This document shows, piece after piece, positions 43,708 through 54,900 of a DNA stretch of 64,000 nt. Location of the stretch: contig NZ_CANMRL010000001.1 of the NCBI RefSeq assembly GCF_947500255.1, forward strand, positions 868,001 through 932,000. Reading direction: 5' to 3'. Position 1 is the first letter of the stretch; each line of letters opens with the position of its first letter. The notes beneath the pieces were generated by a model that was not told where the DNA came from, did not search any database, and worked only from the letters and a program-made list of their open reading frames with translations. Source of the DNA: an uncultured Psychroserpens sp. GTDB lineage: Bacteria > Bacteroidota > Bacteroidia > Flavobacteriales > Flavobacteriaceae. A program made the position numbers and the translations under genes.

Positions 43708-45168
43708 TTAGCTTATCAAATCATTAATAACATGTCCAGAAACGTCAGTAAGTCTAAAACGTCTTCCTTGATGTTTGTACGTAAACTTGGTATGATCTAT
43801 TCCCATTAAATGCATCATTGTGGCTTGTAAATCGTGAACATGTACTGGGTCTTTTGCAATATTATAACCAAAATCATCTGTTTCCCCATATGTAAATCCT
43901 GGCTTTACGCCTCCTCCTGCCATAAACATGGTAAAGCATTTTGGATGATGATCTCTGCCGTAATTTGTATCGGTTAATGTGCCTTGACTATAATTGGTTC
44001 GGCCAAATTCTCCTCCCCAAACTACAAGTGTATCTTCTAATAATCCTCGTTGTTTTAAATCCATAATCAATGCAGCAGTAGCTTGATCGATATCTTTAGC
44101 TTGTTTTTCAATTTGAGATGGTAAATTTTCATGTTGATCCCAACCCATATGATACAACTGCACAAATCTTACATCCTTTTCTACTAAGCGCCTTGCTAAC
44201 AAACAATTTGCAGCATAGGTTCCAGGTATTGCCGCATTAGAGCCATACATTTGAAGAATATGGTCTGGTTCGTCTTCAATATTCATAGTATCTGGCACAG
44301 ATGTTTGCATTCTATAAGCCATTTCATATTGCGCAATTCTACTATTAATATCAGGATCACCAAATTCACGCTCTTGCTTCTCATTTAATTCACTAATATG
44401 ATCGAGCATTTTACGACGTTCAGACCTTGTCATTCCTTCAGGATCTTTTAGATATAGTACTGGATCTTTACCTGAACGAAACTGCACACCTTGATGTAAT
44501 GAACTTAAAAAACCATTTCCCCAAAGTCTTGAATATAAAGGTTGCGCAAGAGGTCGTCCAGTTCCTCTCGATAACAATACTGTAAATGTAGGTAAGTTAT
44601 CATTTAAGCTACCTAAACCGTAACTCATCCAAGAACCTATACTTGGTCGTCCTGCCTGCTGAGATCCTGTTTGGAAGAATGTTATTGCTGGATCATGGTT
44701 AATAGCTTCAGTATGCATAGACTTCACAAAACAAAGCTCATCTACAATTTTGGCAGTATAAGGCATTAAATCACTAACCCAAGCTCTGGATTCACCATAC
44801 TGATTGAATTTAAACTGACTACCAACTAAAGGGAAACTATCTTGACCAGAAGTCATCCCTGTTAAACGCTGACCTTGCCTCACAGAATCTGGTAGATCTT
44901 GACCACGCATTTTATCAAGTAAAGGTTTGTAATCAAATAATTCTAATTGCGATGGACCACCACTTTGAAACAGATATATCACTCGCTTTGCTTTTGGTGC
45001 AAAATGAGGTAAATTCATGCCAGCTAAAGGAGACCCTTCGGCTTCAACAATTGAAGAGAAAGGATCTAGCATAGACGCCGCAGCCAATCCACCAATACCT
45101 AAACCCAATTTTTTGATAAATTGTCGCCTGTTATTATTCAAAAAATGTTTTGAAACTTCATCTTCCAT
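43708..45168 (-). CDS. DUF1501 protein (sulfatase-like fold), Tat-exported
   Basis: 486 aa with twin-arginine signal (NNRRQFIKKLGLGIGG). DUF1501 features: KRVIYLFQSGGPSQLELFDYKP (split: start ~65), HTEAINHDPAITFFQTG, LARRLVEKDVRFVQLYH, VVWGGEFGRT. The fold is related to alkaline phosphatase/sulfatase. Nearly always paired with a DUF1549/DUF1553 cytochrome protein, as here. Biochemical role not established. Confidence 0.9.
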   Translation of the reverse strand: MEDEVSKHFLNNNRRQFIKKLGLGIGGLAAASMLDPFSSIVEAEGSPLAGMNLPHFAPKAKRVIYLFQSGGPSQLELFDYKPLLDKMRGQDLPDSVRQGQRLTGMTSGQDSFPLVGSQFKFNQYGESRAWVSDLMPYTAKIVDELCFVKSMHTEAINHDPAITFFQTGSQQAGRPSIGSWMSYGLGSLNDNLPTFTVLLSRGTGRPLAQPLYSRLWGNGFLSSLHQGVQFRSGKDPVLYLKDPEGMTRSERRKMLDHISELNEKQEREFGDPDINSRIAQYEMAYRMQTSVPDTMNIEDEPDHILQMYGSNAAIPGTYAANCLLARRLVEKDVRFVQLYHMGWDQHENLPSQIEKQAKDIDQATAALIMDLKQRGLLEDTLVVWGGEFGRTNYSQGTLTDTNYGRDHHPKCFTMFMAGGGVKPGFTYGETDDFGYNIAKDPVHVHDLQATMMHLMGIDHTKFTYKHQGRRFRLTDVSGHVINDLIS

Positions 45169-45173
45169 AGTTA

Positions 45174-47519
45174 CTATCCTTTTACAATGGCTTCGTCTAA
45201 ATTGAAAATCAAACTTGTTAATGTGCTCAATGCATATAATTTTTCTTCTGAAATATCTTCTTGTTTTTCCGTTAACTGAATCCGTTTTGTATCATCATAA
45301 TTTGCTTCTGAGTCAGATAGAAAGTTTAGAAGGTTATCAACTTCAAATTCCTCTGGAGCTCTAGATGTAATTTTTCTAAAAATAATCTGGATTCGTTTTT
45401 TATCTGTTAAATTCTTATCCTTAAGTAAATGAGTGGCCAGAACAGTTGAAGCTTCAATAAGCTGAGGATCATTAAGCATTACTAAAGCTTGCAATGGTGT
45501 ACTTGTTTTTTGGCGTTCTATGGTACAAAAATCTCTAGTTGCTGCATCAAAAGTGAGCATTGCCGGAGGAGGAACCGTTCGTTTCCAAAAGGTATACAAA
45601 CTTCTTCTATATAAATTCTCGCCTGTGTCCATAATATATTCTGTAAGTCCTTGTCCTGATGTCGTTTCAGCCCAAAGCCCCTTGGGTTGATATGGTTTCA
45701 CACTTGGCCCACCAACTTTTTCTACCAATAACCCACTAACAGCAAGTGCATTATCTCGTATCATTTCTGCAGTTAATTTTTGTCTTGAGCTTCGAGCCAG
45801 CCATTTATTATAAGGATCAATTTCTAATAATTCAGGAGTAGCTTTTGATGTTTGTTGATAAGTGCTAGACATGACCATTCGCCTCATCATCTTTTTCATG
45901 TCCCATCCACCTTCCCTAAATGTAATCGCTAACCAATCTAATAATTCGGGATGCGATGGTAGTGCGCCCTGATTCCCAAAATCTGAACTGGAAGCGACAA
46001 TACCAACTCCAAAAATTTGTTGCCATAACCTATTGACAGCGACTCTAGCTGTCAATGTATTTTTCTCATCAAAAAACCAATTTGCTAATCCTAATCTGTT
46101 TTTTTTAAAACCATCAAAAGGAAGCACCGCTTTTGGTGTTGCAGGTTCGACTTCTTCACCATGTGCATCATAAGCACCTCTTTTGAGTACATATGTTTTT
46201 CTATTAGGCGCATCATCTCGCATAACCATCAAATCAATCTCTGGAATCGAGTCTGGTTTATTTATAAATGACAGTACCTCATCAATTTCTTTTTCAGTAA
46301 TCTTAATATTAGGTTCTGGGATTTCACCATAATCCATTCGCCCTTTTTCCTTAACTTTATTAAAGAAGCTGTAAAAACTAAAATATTCCTTTTGAGAAAT
46401 AGGATCGTATTTATGATCATGGCATTGGGCGCATTCCATAGTTAATCCTAATAAAGATTTTGAAACTGTATTAGTTCGATCTAAAACATACTCTACACGA
46501 TATTCTTCATCTATCACACCACCTTCTTGAGTAATCTTATGATTTCTATTAAATCCTGTCGCTAGAATTTGCTCTAATGTAGCATCGGGTAATAAATCGC
46601 CAGCAAGTTGCCATTTAATGAATTCATCATAGGGTATATTTCTATTAAAAGCACTAATAACCCAATCGCGCCAAGGCCACATAACACGCTCTAAGTCATC
46701 TTGGTAACCATGTGTGTCTGAATATCTAGAAACATCCAACCAACTTGCAGTCATATGTTCTCCATATTGTGTCGAGTTGAGTAAGCGATCAACTATTTTT
46801 TCATAGGCAGTATTAGAATTATCAGCTAAAAAAGCATCAATATCTTCTAGGCTCGGAGGTAAACCTGTTAAATCAAAATAAACCCGTCTTATTAACTTTT
46901 CCTTACTAGCTTTTTCAGAAAGTGACAATCCTTGTTCTTCTAACTTTTGGATGATAAAATTATCAATTTCATTTACAACAAGGTTGCTATTTTTTACCTC
47001 AGGAATCTTTGATTTCTCAGGAGGAACAAATGCCCAATGATCTTTCCAAATTGCACCTTGAGCAATCCATTTTGTAAGCACTGCTTTTTCATAAGTATTT
47101 AGTGACAAATTAGAATCTTCAGGAGGCATCATTTTTAAGGGATTAGTGGAATTAATCCTATGAGCCATTTGACTCAAAAGTGTATCTCCTGGGACGACAG
47201 CAAATCGGTCTAAATTTTCACCAATAGCCGCATAAGCACCTTCCTTAGTATCTAATCTTAAATTCGCTTCACGTGTACCATTATCTGGGCCATGACACAA
47301 ATAGCAGCGATCAGATAAAATAGGTTTTACGTCGAAAATATAATCGATAGTTTTGGGTACTTCTTTAGTAGAATTAGCATTGGTTAAATCTGCCGAATCA
47401 ACAGTAACATAGTCGCTTTTAGACGTCTTTGAAATGTATTTATAACACAGGACCAAAACAAACGGTATTGCAAAATACAATACCCATTTAAATGGTTTGT
47501 TCTGTTCTTTCTTTTTCAA
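45174..47519 (-). CDS. PSCyt1-DUF1549-DUF1553 haem protein
   Basis: 781 aa. One N-terminal membrane helix, then a planctomycete cytochrome domain with C72-H76 (CYLCH), DUF1549 (~175-390) with TGLPPSLEDID and a second CxxCH (CAQCHDHKYD), and DUF1553 (~480-740) with FPFDGF-like GLANWFFDEKN, RVAVNRLWQQIFG and TPLQALVMLNDP. First gene of a five-gene operon. Common in planctomycetes and some marine Bacteroidota near polysaccharide genes; function unknown. Confidence 0.92.
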   Translation of the reverse strand: MKKKEQNKPFKWVLYFAIPFVLVLCYKYISKTSKSDYVTVDSADLTNANSTKEVPKTIDYIFDVKPILSDRCYLCHGPDNGTREANLRLDTKEGAYAAIGENLDRFAVVPGDTLLSQMAHRINSTNPLKMMPPEDSNLSLNTYEKAVLTKWIAQGAIWKDHWAFVPPEKSKIPEVKNSNLVVNEIDNFIIQKLEEQGLSLSEKASKEKLIRRVYFDLTGLPPSLEDIDAFLADNSNTAYEKIVDRLLNSTQYGEHMTASWLDVSRYSDTHGYQDDLERVMWPWRDWVISAFNRNIPYDEFIKWQLAGDLLPDATLEQILATGFNRNHKITQEGGVIDEEYRVEYVLDRTNTVSKSLLGLTMECAQCHDHKYDPISQKEYFSFYSFFNKVKEKGRMDYGEIPEPNIKITEKEIDEVLSFINKPDSIPEIDLMVMRDDAPNRKTYVLKRGAYDAHGEEVEPATPKAVLPFDGFKKNRLGLANWFFDEKNTLTARVAVNRLWQQIFGVGIVASSSDFGNQGALPSHPELLDWLAITFREGGWDMKKMMRRMVMSSTYQQTSKATPELLEIDPYNKWLARSSRQKLTAEMIRDNALAVSGLLVEKVGGPSVKPYQPKGLWAETTSGQGLTEYIMDTGENLYRRSLYTFWKRTVPPPAMLTFDAATRDFCTIERQKTSTPLQALVMLNDPQLIEASTVLATHLLKDKNLTDKKRIQIIFRKITSRAPEEFEVDNLLNFLSDSEANYDDTKRIQLTEKQEDISEEKLYALSTLTSLIFNLDEAIVKG

Positions 47520-47603
47520 TTTTTAGCTGCTTACAAAGCCTTTAGGGGCAATATTAAACTAATGCCCTACAAGATAGTAATCTGTACTAGTAAAACCAAA
47601 ATA

Positions 47604-48677
47604 TTAGAACAATCGCATCTGTCCATCTTTAAAAGGTTCGTGTAACTCAATATTTAATTTAGGCATTGTTTTTTCCTTGAAGTATTTGAGTCGAGCTAAT
47701 TTGACTAGATCATGAATTTGTTTTGCTATTTGGCCTTCACCACTCATTCGTTTTCCAAAGCGAGACTCATTTAGTGTTCCTCCATGACAATTTTCTATTT
47801 GATGTAATACTTTCTCTGCACGATCGGGAAGTGCTTTATAAATCCAATCTGTAAAGATTTCGCCAATAGCTCCATTTAATCGTACAATTGTATGTGCTAT
47901 ACTTAATGCACCAGCATCAGAAACAGATTTAGCCATTGGTAAGATCTCATGACTATTAATTGAAGGAATAATTGGTGCTAGCATCACATTAACAGGAACA
48001 CCATGTTCGCTCAACATTTTTACGGTCTTTAATCGTTTCTTAATGGATGCCGTTCTAGGTTCTAAGATTCGTCTTGTTGTTTCAGATAGCGATGTTATGG
48101 ATATATTTACACTAACTAGATTGTCTTTAGCTAATTCTTGTAGAATATCTAGATCACGTAGAATCAAAGCGTTTTTAGTAATGATCCCTACTGGATGTTT
48201 ATACTTCAAAAACACCTCTAAGCATTGTCTAGTAATTTTAAATTTTTTCTCTGCAGGTTGATAACAATCTGTATTACCAGACATCACTATAGGATAGGCT
48301 TTCCAACTTTTACGCTTTATAAAAGCTTCCAATAACTTTGGTGCATCCTTTTTAATTAAAATACGACGTTCAAAATCCAATCCAGCACTAAAGCCCCAAT
48401 ACTCATGACTATTTCGTGCATAACAATAAATGCAACCATGTTCACAGCCTTGATACATATTCATAGAATAAGCCATTCCTACATCTGGACTTGTGACTTT
48501 ATTGACAATCGTTTTTGGAAAAACAGGAAGGTATAATGTTTTATTTTGATCGGCTTGCTCACCTTCTTTTGCACAATATTCTAAAAAATCATCGCGTTGC
48601 TCATGACTCAATTCAAAAAAACGATTGTGTACATTCTGCTGAGCACCTCGGCCTTTTATGATTGATTTTTTAAACAT
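47604..48677 (-). CDS. PA0069-family radical SAM protein
   Basis: 357 aa. Radical SAM cluster motif CEHGCIYC (CxxxCxxC) and typical family strings IVMSGNTDCYQPAEKKF, PVGIITKNALILRD and VMLAPIIPSINSHE. Related by sequence to spore photoproduct lyase-like proteins (SplB); the reaction is unknown. A long inverted repeat overlaps its start codon (48676-48709). Confidence 0.9.
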   Translation of the reverse strand: MFKKSIIKGRGAQQNVHNRFFELSHEQRDDFLEYCAKEGEQADQNKTLYLPVFPKTIVNKVTSPDVGMAYSMNMYQGCEHGCIYCYARNSHEYWGFSAGLDFERRILIKKDAPKLLEAFIKRKSWKAYPIVMSGNTDCYQPAEKKFKITRQCLEVFLKYKHPVGIITKNALILRDLDILQELAKDNLVSVNISITSLSETTRRILEPRTASIKKRLKTVKMLSEHGVPVNVMLAPIIPSINSHEILPMAKSVSDAGALSIAHTIVRLNGAIGEIFTDWIYKALPDRAEKVLHQIENCHGGTLNESRFGKRMSGEGQIAKQIHDLVKLARLKYFKEKTMPKLNIELHEPFKDGQMRLF

Positions 48678-48709
48678 ATTTTGTATTTTTTTGTAAAATT
48701 ACAAAATAT
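48676..48709. promoter_or_regulatory. AT-rich inverted repeat over the radical SAM gene start
   Basis: ATATTTTGTA (48676-48685) and TACAAAATAT (48700-48709), perfect 10-bp arms 14 bp apart. Could be an operator or a 5' hairpin; in AT-rich DNA chance cannot be excluded. Confidence 0.35.
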
Positions 48710-48760
48710 TTATAAATCTTAAAGCTTAAGAGTTAATACTTTTTAAAAGTAATAATAGGT

Positions 48761-49054
48761 TTATTTGTTATTGGGTTTTAACCAAATTGCTATGTTTATA
48801 AATAGTAATGTATTGAGTCCAAAAACTAGAGAAACTACAAACCAACTATTTATACTTAGTCTATGTTTTTTGCATATTTCAACAATACCAATGGCAACAG
48901 CTAATCTTTCAGCAAGAATAAATAGTACAAAGAAAACCCAAAAATCTGATGTGAAATTTTCCGTAAAGAAAGGCCTTAAAAAGATATAGACAACAAACAA
49001 AGATGAAAACCAAACTAGTATGGGTAAAAAAACGAACGTTGTTTTGTTGCTCAT
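48761..49054 (-). CDS. small integral membrane protein
   Basis: 97 aa, three hydrophobic helices (FVFLPILVWFSSLFVVYIFL, FWVFFVLFILAE, WFVVSLVFGLNTLLFINIAI). No family recognised. Eight bp after the crotonase gene, so probably co-transcribed. Confidence 0.7.
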   Translation of the reverse strand: MSNKTTFVFLPILVWFSSLFVVYIFLRPFFTENFTSDFWVFFVLFILAERLAVAIGIVEICKKHRLSINSWFVVSLVFGLNTLLFINIAIWLKPNNK

Positions 49055-49062
49055 TTAACTCA

Positions 49063-49845
49063 CTATTTCCCTGGGAAATCTGCTTTACGCTTTTCTAAGA
49101 ATGCTGTTGTTCCTTCTGTGAAGTCTTCGGTACCAAAGCATTTTCCAAATTGTTTGACTTCGGTTTTATAACCATTAACACCATCTTTATAATTAGCATT
49201 AATGGATTTAATTGCAGCTTTAATAGCCACTGAAGAATTACGCATGATTTTACTTGCAATCTTTTCGGCCAAGGCAATTAATTCACCTTCAGCAGTGACA
49301 TGATTTACCAAACCATACTGTAATGCTTGATTGGCATCGATCATTCCTGCAGTCATCACTATTTCCATAGCACGACCTTTACCTACTAACTGAGGCAAAC
49401 GCTGGGTTCCACCATATCCTGGAATAACTCCAAGTGAAACTTCAGGCAATCCCATTTTAGCATTAGCACTGGCGATTCTAAAATGACAAGCCATAGCCAA
49501 TTCTAAACCTCCTCCTAGCGCAAAACCATTAACAGCCGCTATGACTGGAGTTCCTAAGTTTTCGATGTAATCAAATAAAAGTTCTTGCCCTTTAGCAGCT
49601 AATTTCTCCCCATTCTTAACATCAAAATCTGCAAATTCGCTAATATCTGCACCTGCAACAAATGCTTTTTCTCCACTACCAGTAATAATAATAACTTTTG
49701 TGTCACCACTTTTGTTAGCTATTTTAAGTGCATCGTGCAACTCCTGTATGGTTGCTTTATTTAGAGCATTAAGTTTACTCGGTCTATTAATTGTAATTGT
49801 TGTAATTCCGTTATAGGTGTTCGATAAGATATTTTCGTAACTCAT
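49063..49845 (-). CDS. enoyl-CoA hydratase/isomerase (crotonase family)
   Basis: 260 aa. Oxyanion-hole strands AFVAGADISEF (~61-71) and FALGGGLELAMACHFRIAS (~105-123), and the acidic catalytic pair in LPEVSLGVIPGYGGTQRL (Glu/Glu region). The length and motifs match short-chain enoyl-CoA hydratase (3-hydroxybutyryl-CoA dehydratase-like). Follows the histidine kinase gene by 14 bp. The pathway is not shown by neighbours. Confidence 0.93.
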   Translation of the reverse strand: MSYENILSNTYNGITTITINRPSKLNALNKATIQELHDALKIANKSGDTKVIIITGSGEKAFVAGADISEFADFDVKNGEKLAAKGQELLFDYIENLGTPVIAAVNGFALGGGLELAMACHFRIASANAKMGLPEVSLGVIPGYGGTQRLPQLVGKGRAMEIVMTAGMIDANQALQYGLVNHVTAEGELIALAEKIASKIMRNSSVAIKAAIKSINANYKDGVNGYKTEVKQFGKCFGTEDFTEGTTAFLEKRKADFPGK

Positions 49846-49859
49846 GATGTTTTGTATTG

Positions 49860-51314
49860 TTATAACTTCGGAAATGTAACAGAAAACGTTGTTCCATCTC
49901 CTTGTTGAGATGTAAAGGTAATATTTCCTTTATAAGTTTCAACAATATTTTTAACCATAGCTAAACCTAATCCCATTCCACTTGTTTTTGTCGTAAATTT
50001 AGGTTCGAAGATCAATGGTTTATTCTCTTCAGTAATTCCAACCCCATTGTCTTCTACAGTAATTTTAACCATATCATTTTCAGAAGTGACTTTTACTTCA
50101 ATTCTTGGGTTTTCTTTATCCTCAGGAATGGCTTGAATTCCATTCTTAACTAAATTGGTAACAACACGTATTAATTGTGTGCGATCAAAATTAGCTACAA
50201 TATCTTCATCTTCGGAAGAAAAAATAATATAATCTTCACTAAAAATATCCAGTCCCAATTTTACAATATTGGTAACGTTTAATGTTTCATTTTTTTGAGC
50301 AGGCATTTTGGCAAAATTTGAAAATGCTGAGGCTATAGAACTCATTGTATCTATTTGCTGAATGAGTGTCTGACTATATTCGTCTACTTTTTGATGAATA
50401 TTTTCATCATCTGGATTAAACTTACGCTGAAAACTTTGCACACTCAAACGCATTGGTGTTAACGGGTTTTTAATCTCATGAGCGACTTGTTTTGCCATTT
50501 CTCTCCATGCTTGCTCACGTTCACTTGTTGCTAATTTCACAGCGCTTTCCTCCAACTCGTCTATCATACTATTGTACGAGTTAATTAGCGTCGAAATTTC
50601 TTCGCTAGAGGATGCAATATCAATTTTCTTATTCCGCTTTTCTAATCGAGTTTCATTTATTTTATCTGCAATAGTTTTTAAGGTTCTTGTGATGTATTTT
50701 GATAACAACAATGCAAGAATAATGGCGATGAGCATCATAAACAAATATGCGTAAGCAAGTCGCTCTAAAAACTCATCTAACTCTTTATTTAGGAAATCAT
50801 CATTCTCGAGATACGGTAAATTTAAAATAGCTAGAGGTTTCGATTTAGAATCAACAATATATCGATAAGACGATTGAAACGTCTCACCATTTTTTTGGAT
50901 TTTTTCTACAAAACGATGTTCCGCAGTATTTGAAATTTCGTTTAAAACATTAGTATCTATACATTGAGATATTGAGTCATTGGTAAAGCTTGCTTTAGAC
51001 GTAATGAGCAAAGTTCCATCTAAATCATACAAATTAATTCTTAAACTGTGAATTTCTGCAATTCTATAGATTTCATCTTTAAAAATCAAAGGCACCTTTT
51101 CTGTTTCAACGAGATAGGTTGTTTCTTTAATCACATAGTCTATATCACTAATTATAGCCTGTTCTTTTCGTTCTAAACGACCCTTATGATAATCTCTAGC
51201 TTCTTCATTATATTGGTAAATAGTGACACCTGCAATAAGTATAGATGCAATAAGCACCAATAATATCATGGCAAAAAATATGCGGACTCGTAAAGACAGT
51301 TTGTTTAACTTCAT
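49860..51314 (-). CDS. sensor histidine kinase, NtrY-like, no adjacent response regulator
   Basis: 484 aa. Membrane helices at ~11-32 and ~185-205 flank a periplasmic sensor (~35-180). HAMP (~207-260), then HisKA with phospho-acceptor H279 in AHEIKNPLTPMRLS, followed by HATPase_c with N box NLVKNGIQAI, G1 EDNGVGI and G2 GMGLGLAMVKN. The HEIKNPLTP form is that of NtrY-type kinases. No receiver-domain gene lies nearby. Confidence 0.93.
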   Translation of the reverse strand: MKLNKLSLRVRIFFAMILLVLIASILIAGVTIYQYNEEARDYHKGRLERKEQAIISDIDYVIKETTYLVETEKVPLIFKDEIYRIAEIHSLRINLYDLDGTLLITSKASFTNDSISQCIDTNVLNEISNTAEHRFVEKIQKNGETFQSSYRYIVDSKSKPLAILNLPYLENDDFLNKELDEFLERLAYAYLFMMLIAIILALLLSKYITRTLKTIADKINETRLEKRNKKIDIASSSEEISTLINSYNSMIDELEESAVKLATSEREQAWREMAKQVAHEIKNPLTPMRLSVQSFQRKFNPDDENIHQKVDEYSQTLIQQIDTMSSIASAFSNFAKMPAQKNETLNVTNIVKLGLDIFSEDYIIFSSEDEDIVANFDRTQLIRVVTNLVKNGIQAIPEDKENPRIEVKVTSENDMVKITVEDNGVGITEENKPLIFEPKFTTKTSGMGLGLAMVKNIVETYKGNITFTSQQGDGTTFSVTFPKL

Positions 51315-51359
51315 CTCAATTTTTGTAGTGCGATAAATGTAACAATAATTAAGCCAATA

Positions 51360-51908
51360 TTAAGCTTCAGGATTTTTGCGTCTAATATTCTTATAAATCT
51401 TGAAACCTAACATCAATAAAACAGCTAGCACAACAATCCCTATAACGCCAAAGATCCAATTAATAGCATTCTTCAGAATAACTAAAAATACTACAGCAAA
51501 TAAAATAAAGGTTGCACCTTCATTCCATAACCGCATAAAGTTTGAGGTTTTCTTTACCTCATCACGTTGTAATTGCTTATAAAACTGATGTGTTTTTAAA
51601 TGGTATAAAAGTAGCAGCACAACAAAAGTAAGCTTAACATGCATCCAAGGTTGTTCTAACCAAACAGGTTGCAATACAATGAGCCAAATAGCAAATAGTG
51701 TCGCTAAAATCGCAGATGGCCATGTAATGATATTCCATAATCGTTTAGCCATTAGTTTTAATTGTTTTCCCAAGATTTCCTTTTCAGGAGATGGCTTATG
51801 GAACGCTTCAATTTGATACACAAATAATCTAGGAATATAGAATAGACCTGCAAACCACGTTACAACAAAAATAAGATGAAGGGCTTTTATATAGTTGTAA
51901 TACTCCAT
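51360..51908 (-). CDS. hemJ: protoporphyrinogen oxidase HemJ
   Basis: 182 aa, four to five helices. Family hallmarks: KALHLIFVVTWFAGLFYIPR (~8-27), conserved His in HL and H in PWMHVKLTFV, and KLMAKRLWNIITWP. Oxidises protoporphyrinogen IX to protoporphyrin IX, the step before HemH, whose gene is 4.5 kb upstream in the same gene run. Its ATG overlaps the BNR protein stop (TAATG). Confidence 0.9.
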   Translation of the reverse strand: MEYYNYIKALHLIFVVTWFAGLFYIPRLFVYQIEAFHKPSPEKEILGKQLKLMAKRLWNIITWPSAILATLFAIWLIVLQPVWLEQPWMHVKLTFVVLLLLYHLKTHQFYKQLQRDEVKKTSNFMRLWNEGATFILFAVVFLVILKNAINWIFGVIGIVVLAVLLMLGFKIYKNIRRKNPEA

Positions 51909-54900
51909 TAATCCTCGACAAATAAATAGTTTAAGTTCTTAGCATTAAAGTCTGCATTAAACTGTTTGATTTTATTGGATATCAATGTGTTAAATGCATT
52001 TAATTGTTCATCTATTTTAGCCGTCAGTTCATTTTTTACAGCTATATCCTGATCGGTTGGCGGAAAATCTCCCATACTTACTAAAGAGTTCAAATGCCCT
52101 AATTTGTTTGTCAACCTAATTGGGAAGTTTAAAGGGTCTTGACCACTTCTGTTTTTGGTTTGATACAAGGCTTCTTCAATTGCTGTAAATTCTTCCTTGA
52201 GCTTTTTTGCGTCTTCCAATAACTGTTTCAGATTATCATTTCCTTTGTATTGTGCTTCAAAAGCTGAAAGCTGTTTTTTAATTTTTCTAATGGACTTGAT
52301 AGACTTATGAGCATCATCCATGGTTTTATTGACATCTTTTATAAAATCAAATTGCTTTTGCATATCGGCTTGTGAACTTTCTGCACGAGGATCTGCGACA
52401 ATATTAAACGACTGTGGAATTGCTGTTCCATTCACGTTAAGATGTACTTTATAAGTTCCTGGAATTGCTCTTGGACCATTTAAGCTTGCCCACCACAAAA
52501 TCATACCATCTAAACGTTCGGCGCCCTCATAAGTCATATTCCACACAAATTGATTCATCCCTTGTTTAACTTCGAGTTTATCCTTTTTTTTGTTTTTAGT
52601 TGAAAACGTCTTAATCGTATCGCCCTTAGTATCAAAATAAGTAAGTGACACTTCATCATTTTTTGCGTCATAGCTTTTTAGATTGAAATACGTTACCACA
52701 CCGTTTGGATGGTTCGTTCCATCTGTCTTACTTCCTTTGCGACTACCACCACGCATTCTATAGGTGTCTTTAGGTTTAAATAACCTGTTGTCTTCCGTAT
52801 TGGAACTGTACAATTGATGTATAACAGTCAAGTCATCAATAATCCAAAGACTTCTTCCTTGCGTTGCAACAATTAGGTTGTTGTCTTTTAGTGTTATATC
52901 AGTAATTGGGACTATTGGAAGATTTAATTGAAAAGGCTTCCAATTCTTTCCATCATCAAACGAAATATACATCCCTGTTTCAGTTCCAGCATATAACAAC
53001 CCTTTTTGTTTTGGGTCTTCGCGCAGTACTCTTGTGAAATGTTCTGGATTAATCCCATTAGTAATTTTCTTCCACGTTTTACCGTAATCGGTTGTTTTAT
53101 AAAGGTAAGGTGTAAAATCACCCGTTTTATATTTTGTTCCAGCCACATAACATGTTCCAGCATCAAAAGCACTAGGTTCTATACTATTAATCATCATCCA
53201 CTCTGGCATCCCTTTAGGTGTAACATTATCCCAATTTTGTCCACCATCTCTTGTGATATGAATTAAACCATCATCACTACCAACCCATAGTAAACCTTCA
53301 GTAATAGGCGATTCTTGAGCGGCAAAAATTGTACAATAATACTCTACAGAAGTATTGTCTTGTGTGATTGGTCCTCCTGAAGATTTTAATTTTTCGGGAT
53401 CGTTTCTAGTCAAATCCGGACTAATAATTTTCCAAGACTGTCCTTCATTTTCAGTAACGTGAACATGCTGAGAAAATGTATACAATCGATCAGGATTGTG
53501 CTTAGAGAAAATAATAGGAAAGTTCCACTGAAAGCGGTACTTCATCCCTTCAGCACCATGACCCATTGGATTGTCTGGCCAAACATTAATAGCTCTTACT
53601 GTACCTGTTTTATGATTCACTCTGGTTAAAAACCCATCATAACTTCCTCCATAAACAATATCATTGTCTTCTGGGTCTACAGCAATATGAGCCGATTCTC
53701 CTCCCGCTGTACTTTCCCAGTCGTCTTCAGAAATCGATCTACCATCTGTTCTATGCGGTATTCTAATAGTAGAGTTATCTTGTTGTGCTGCATAAATACG
53801 GTAAGGAAAATGATTATCTGTCGTGACACGATAAAACTGAGAGGTTGGTTGATTTCTATAGGTACTCCATGTATCTCCTCCATCATAAGTCACTTGAGCT
53901 CCACCATCATCACCAATAATCATTCGATTTGGGTCTTCAGGTGCAATCCATAAATCGTGATGATCTCCATGTGGCGCATTATAAGTGCTAAATGTTTTTC
54001 CTCCATCTGTACTTTTATGATAACGTACATTTAAAACATAGACCACATCTACATCTTTAGTATCTGCATACACTCTGGTATAGTACCATGCGCGCTGGCG
54101 CAATTTACGTTCGCTATTAACCTGTTTCCAAGTTTCGCCTCCATCTTCGCTTCTATATAAACCACCCTTATCTTTATTTTCTACGATAGCCCAAACACGT
54201 TGATTATTTACAGGTGATACTGTAACACCTATAATTCCTAAAGTTCCTTCTGGAAATCCTTTTTTAGTTGAAATCTCGCTCCAGGTTTCGCCTTTATCTG
54301 TACTTTTCCATAACGCAGAACCATCACCACCAGAACTTAGACTGTAAGGCGTGCGCTGAACGCGCCATGTTGATGCATACAATATTCTAGGATTTGTTGG
54401 ATCTATGATTAAATCAACAACGCCAGCATGTTCGTTAGAAAATAATGTTTTTTTCCATGTCTTTCCACCATCTATACTTTTATAAACACCGCGTTCTTGA
54501 GTTGGTTTGTAGATGTTTCCGAGAACACCTGCATATACAATATTATGATCTGTTGGGTCAACTGCAATTCGAGGTATATGGCGTGAATTTTTCAAACCTG
54601 AAGATGCCCATGTTTTTCCTGCATCAACACTTTTCCAAATTCCATAACCTGAAGACACATTTCCACGAACTGTTTTCTCTCCTCCACCAACGTACATTAC
54701 ATTAGGATCACTTTTTGATACTGTAATTGCACCGATACTTCCACCAAAAAATCCGTCAGAAATATTATCCCAAGACCGTCCGCCATCTAATGTTTTCCAT
54801 ATTCCTCCACCTGTTGCTCCAAAGTAATAGAGGTTGGGTTTATTGGGGACACCTGTTACTGCAGCACTTCGTCCACCTCTAAAAGGGCCTAAAAGTCGAT

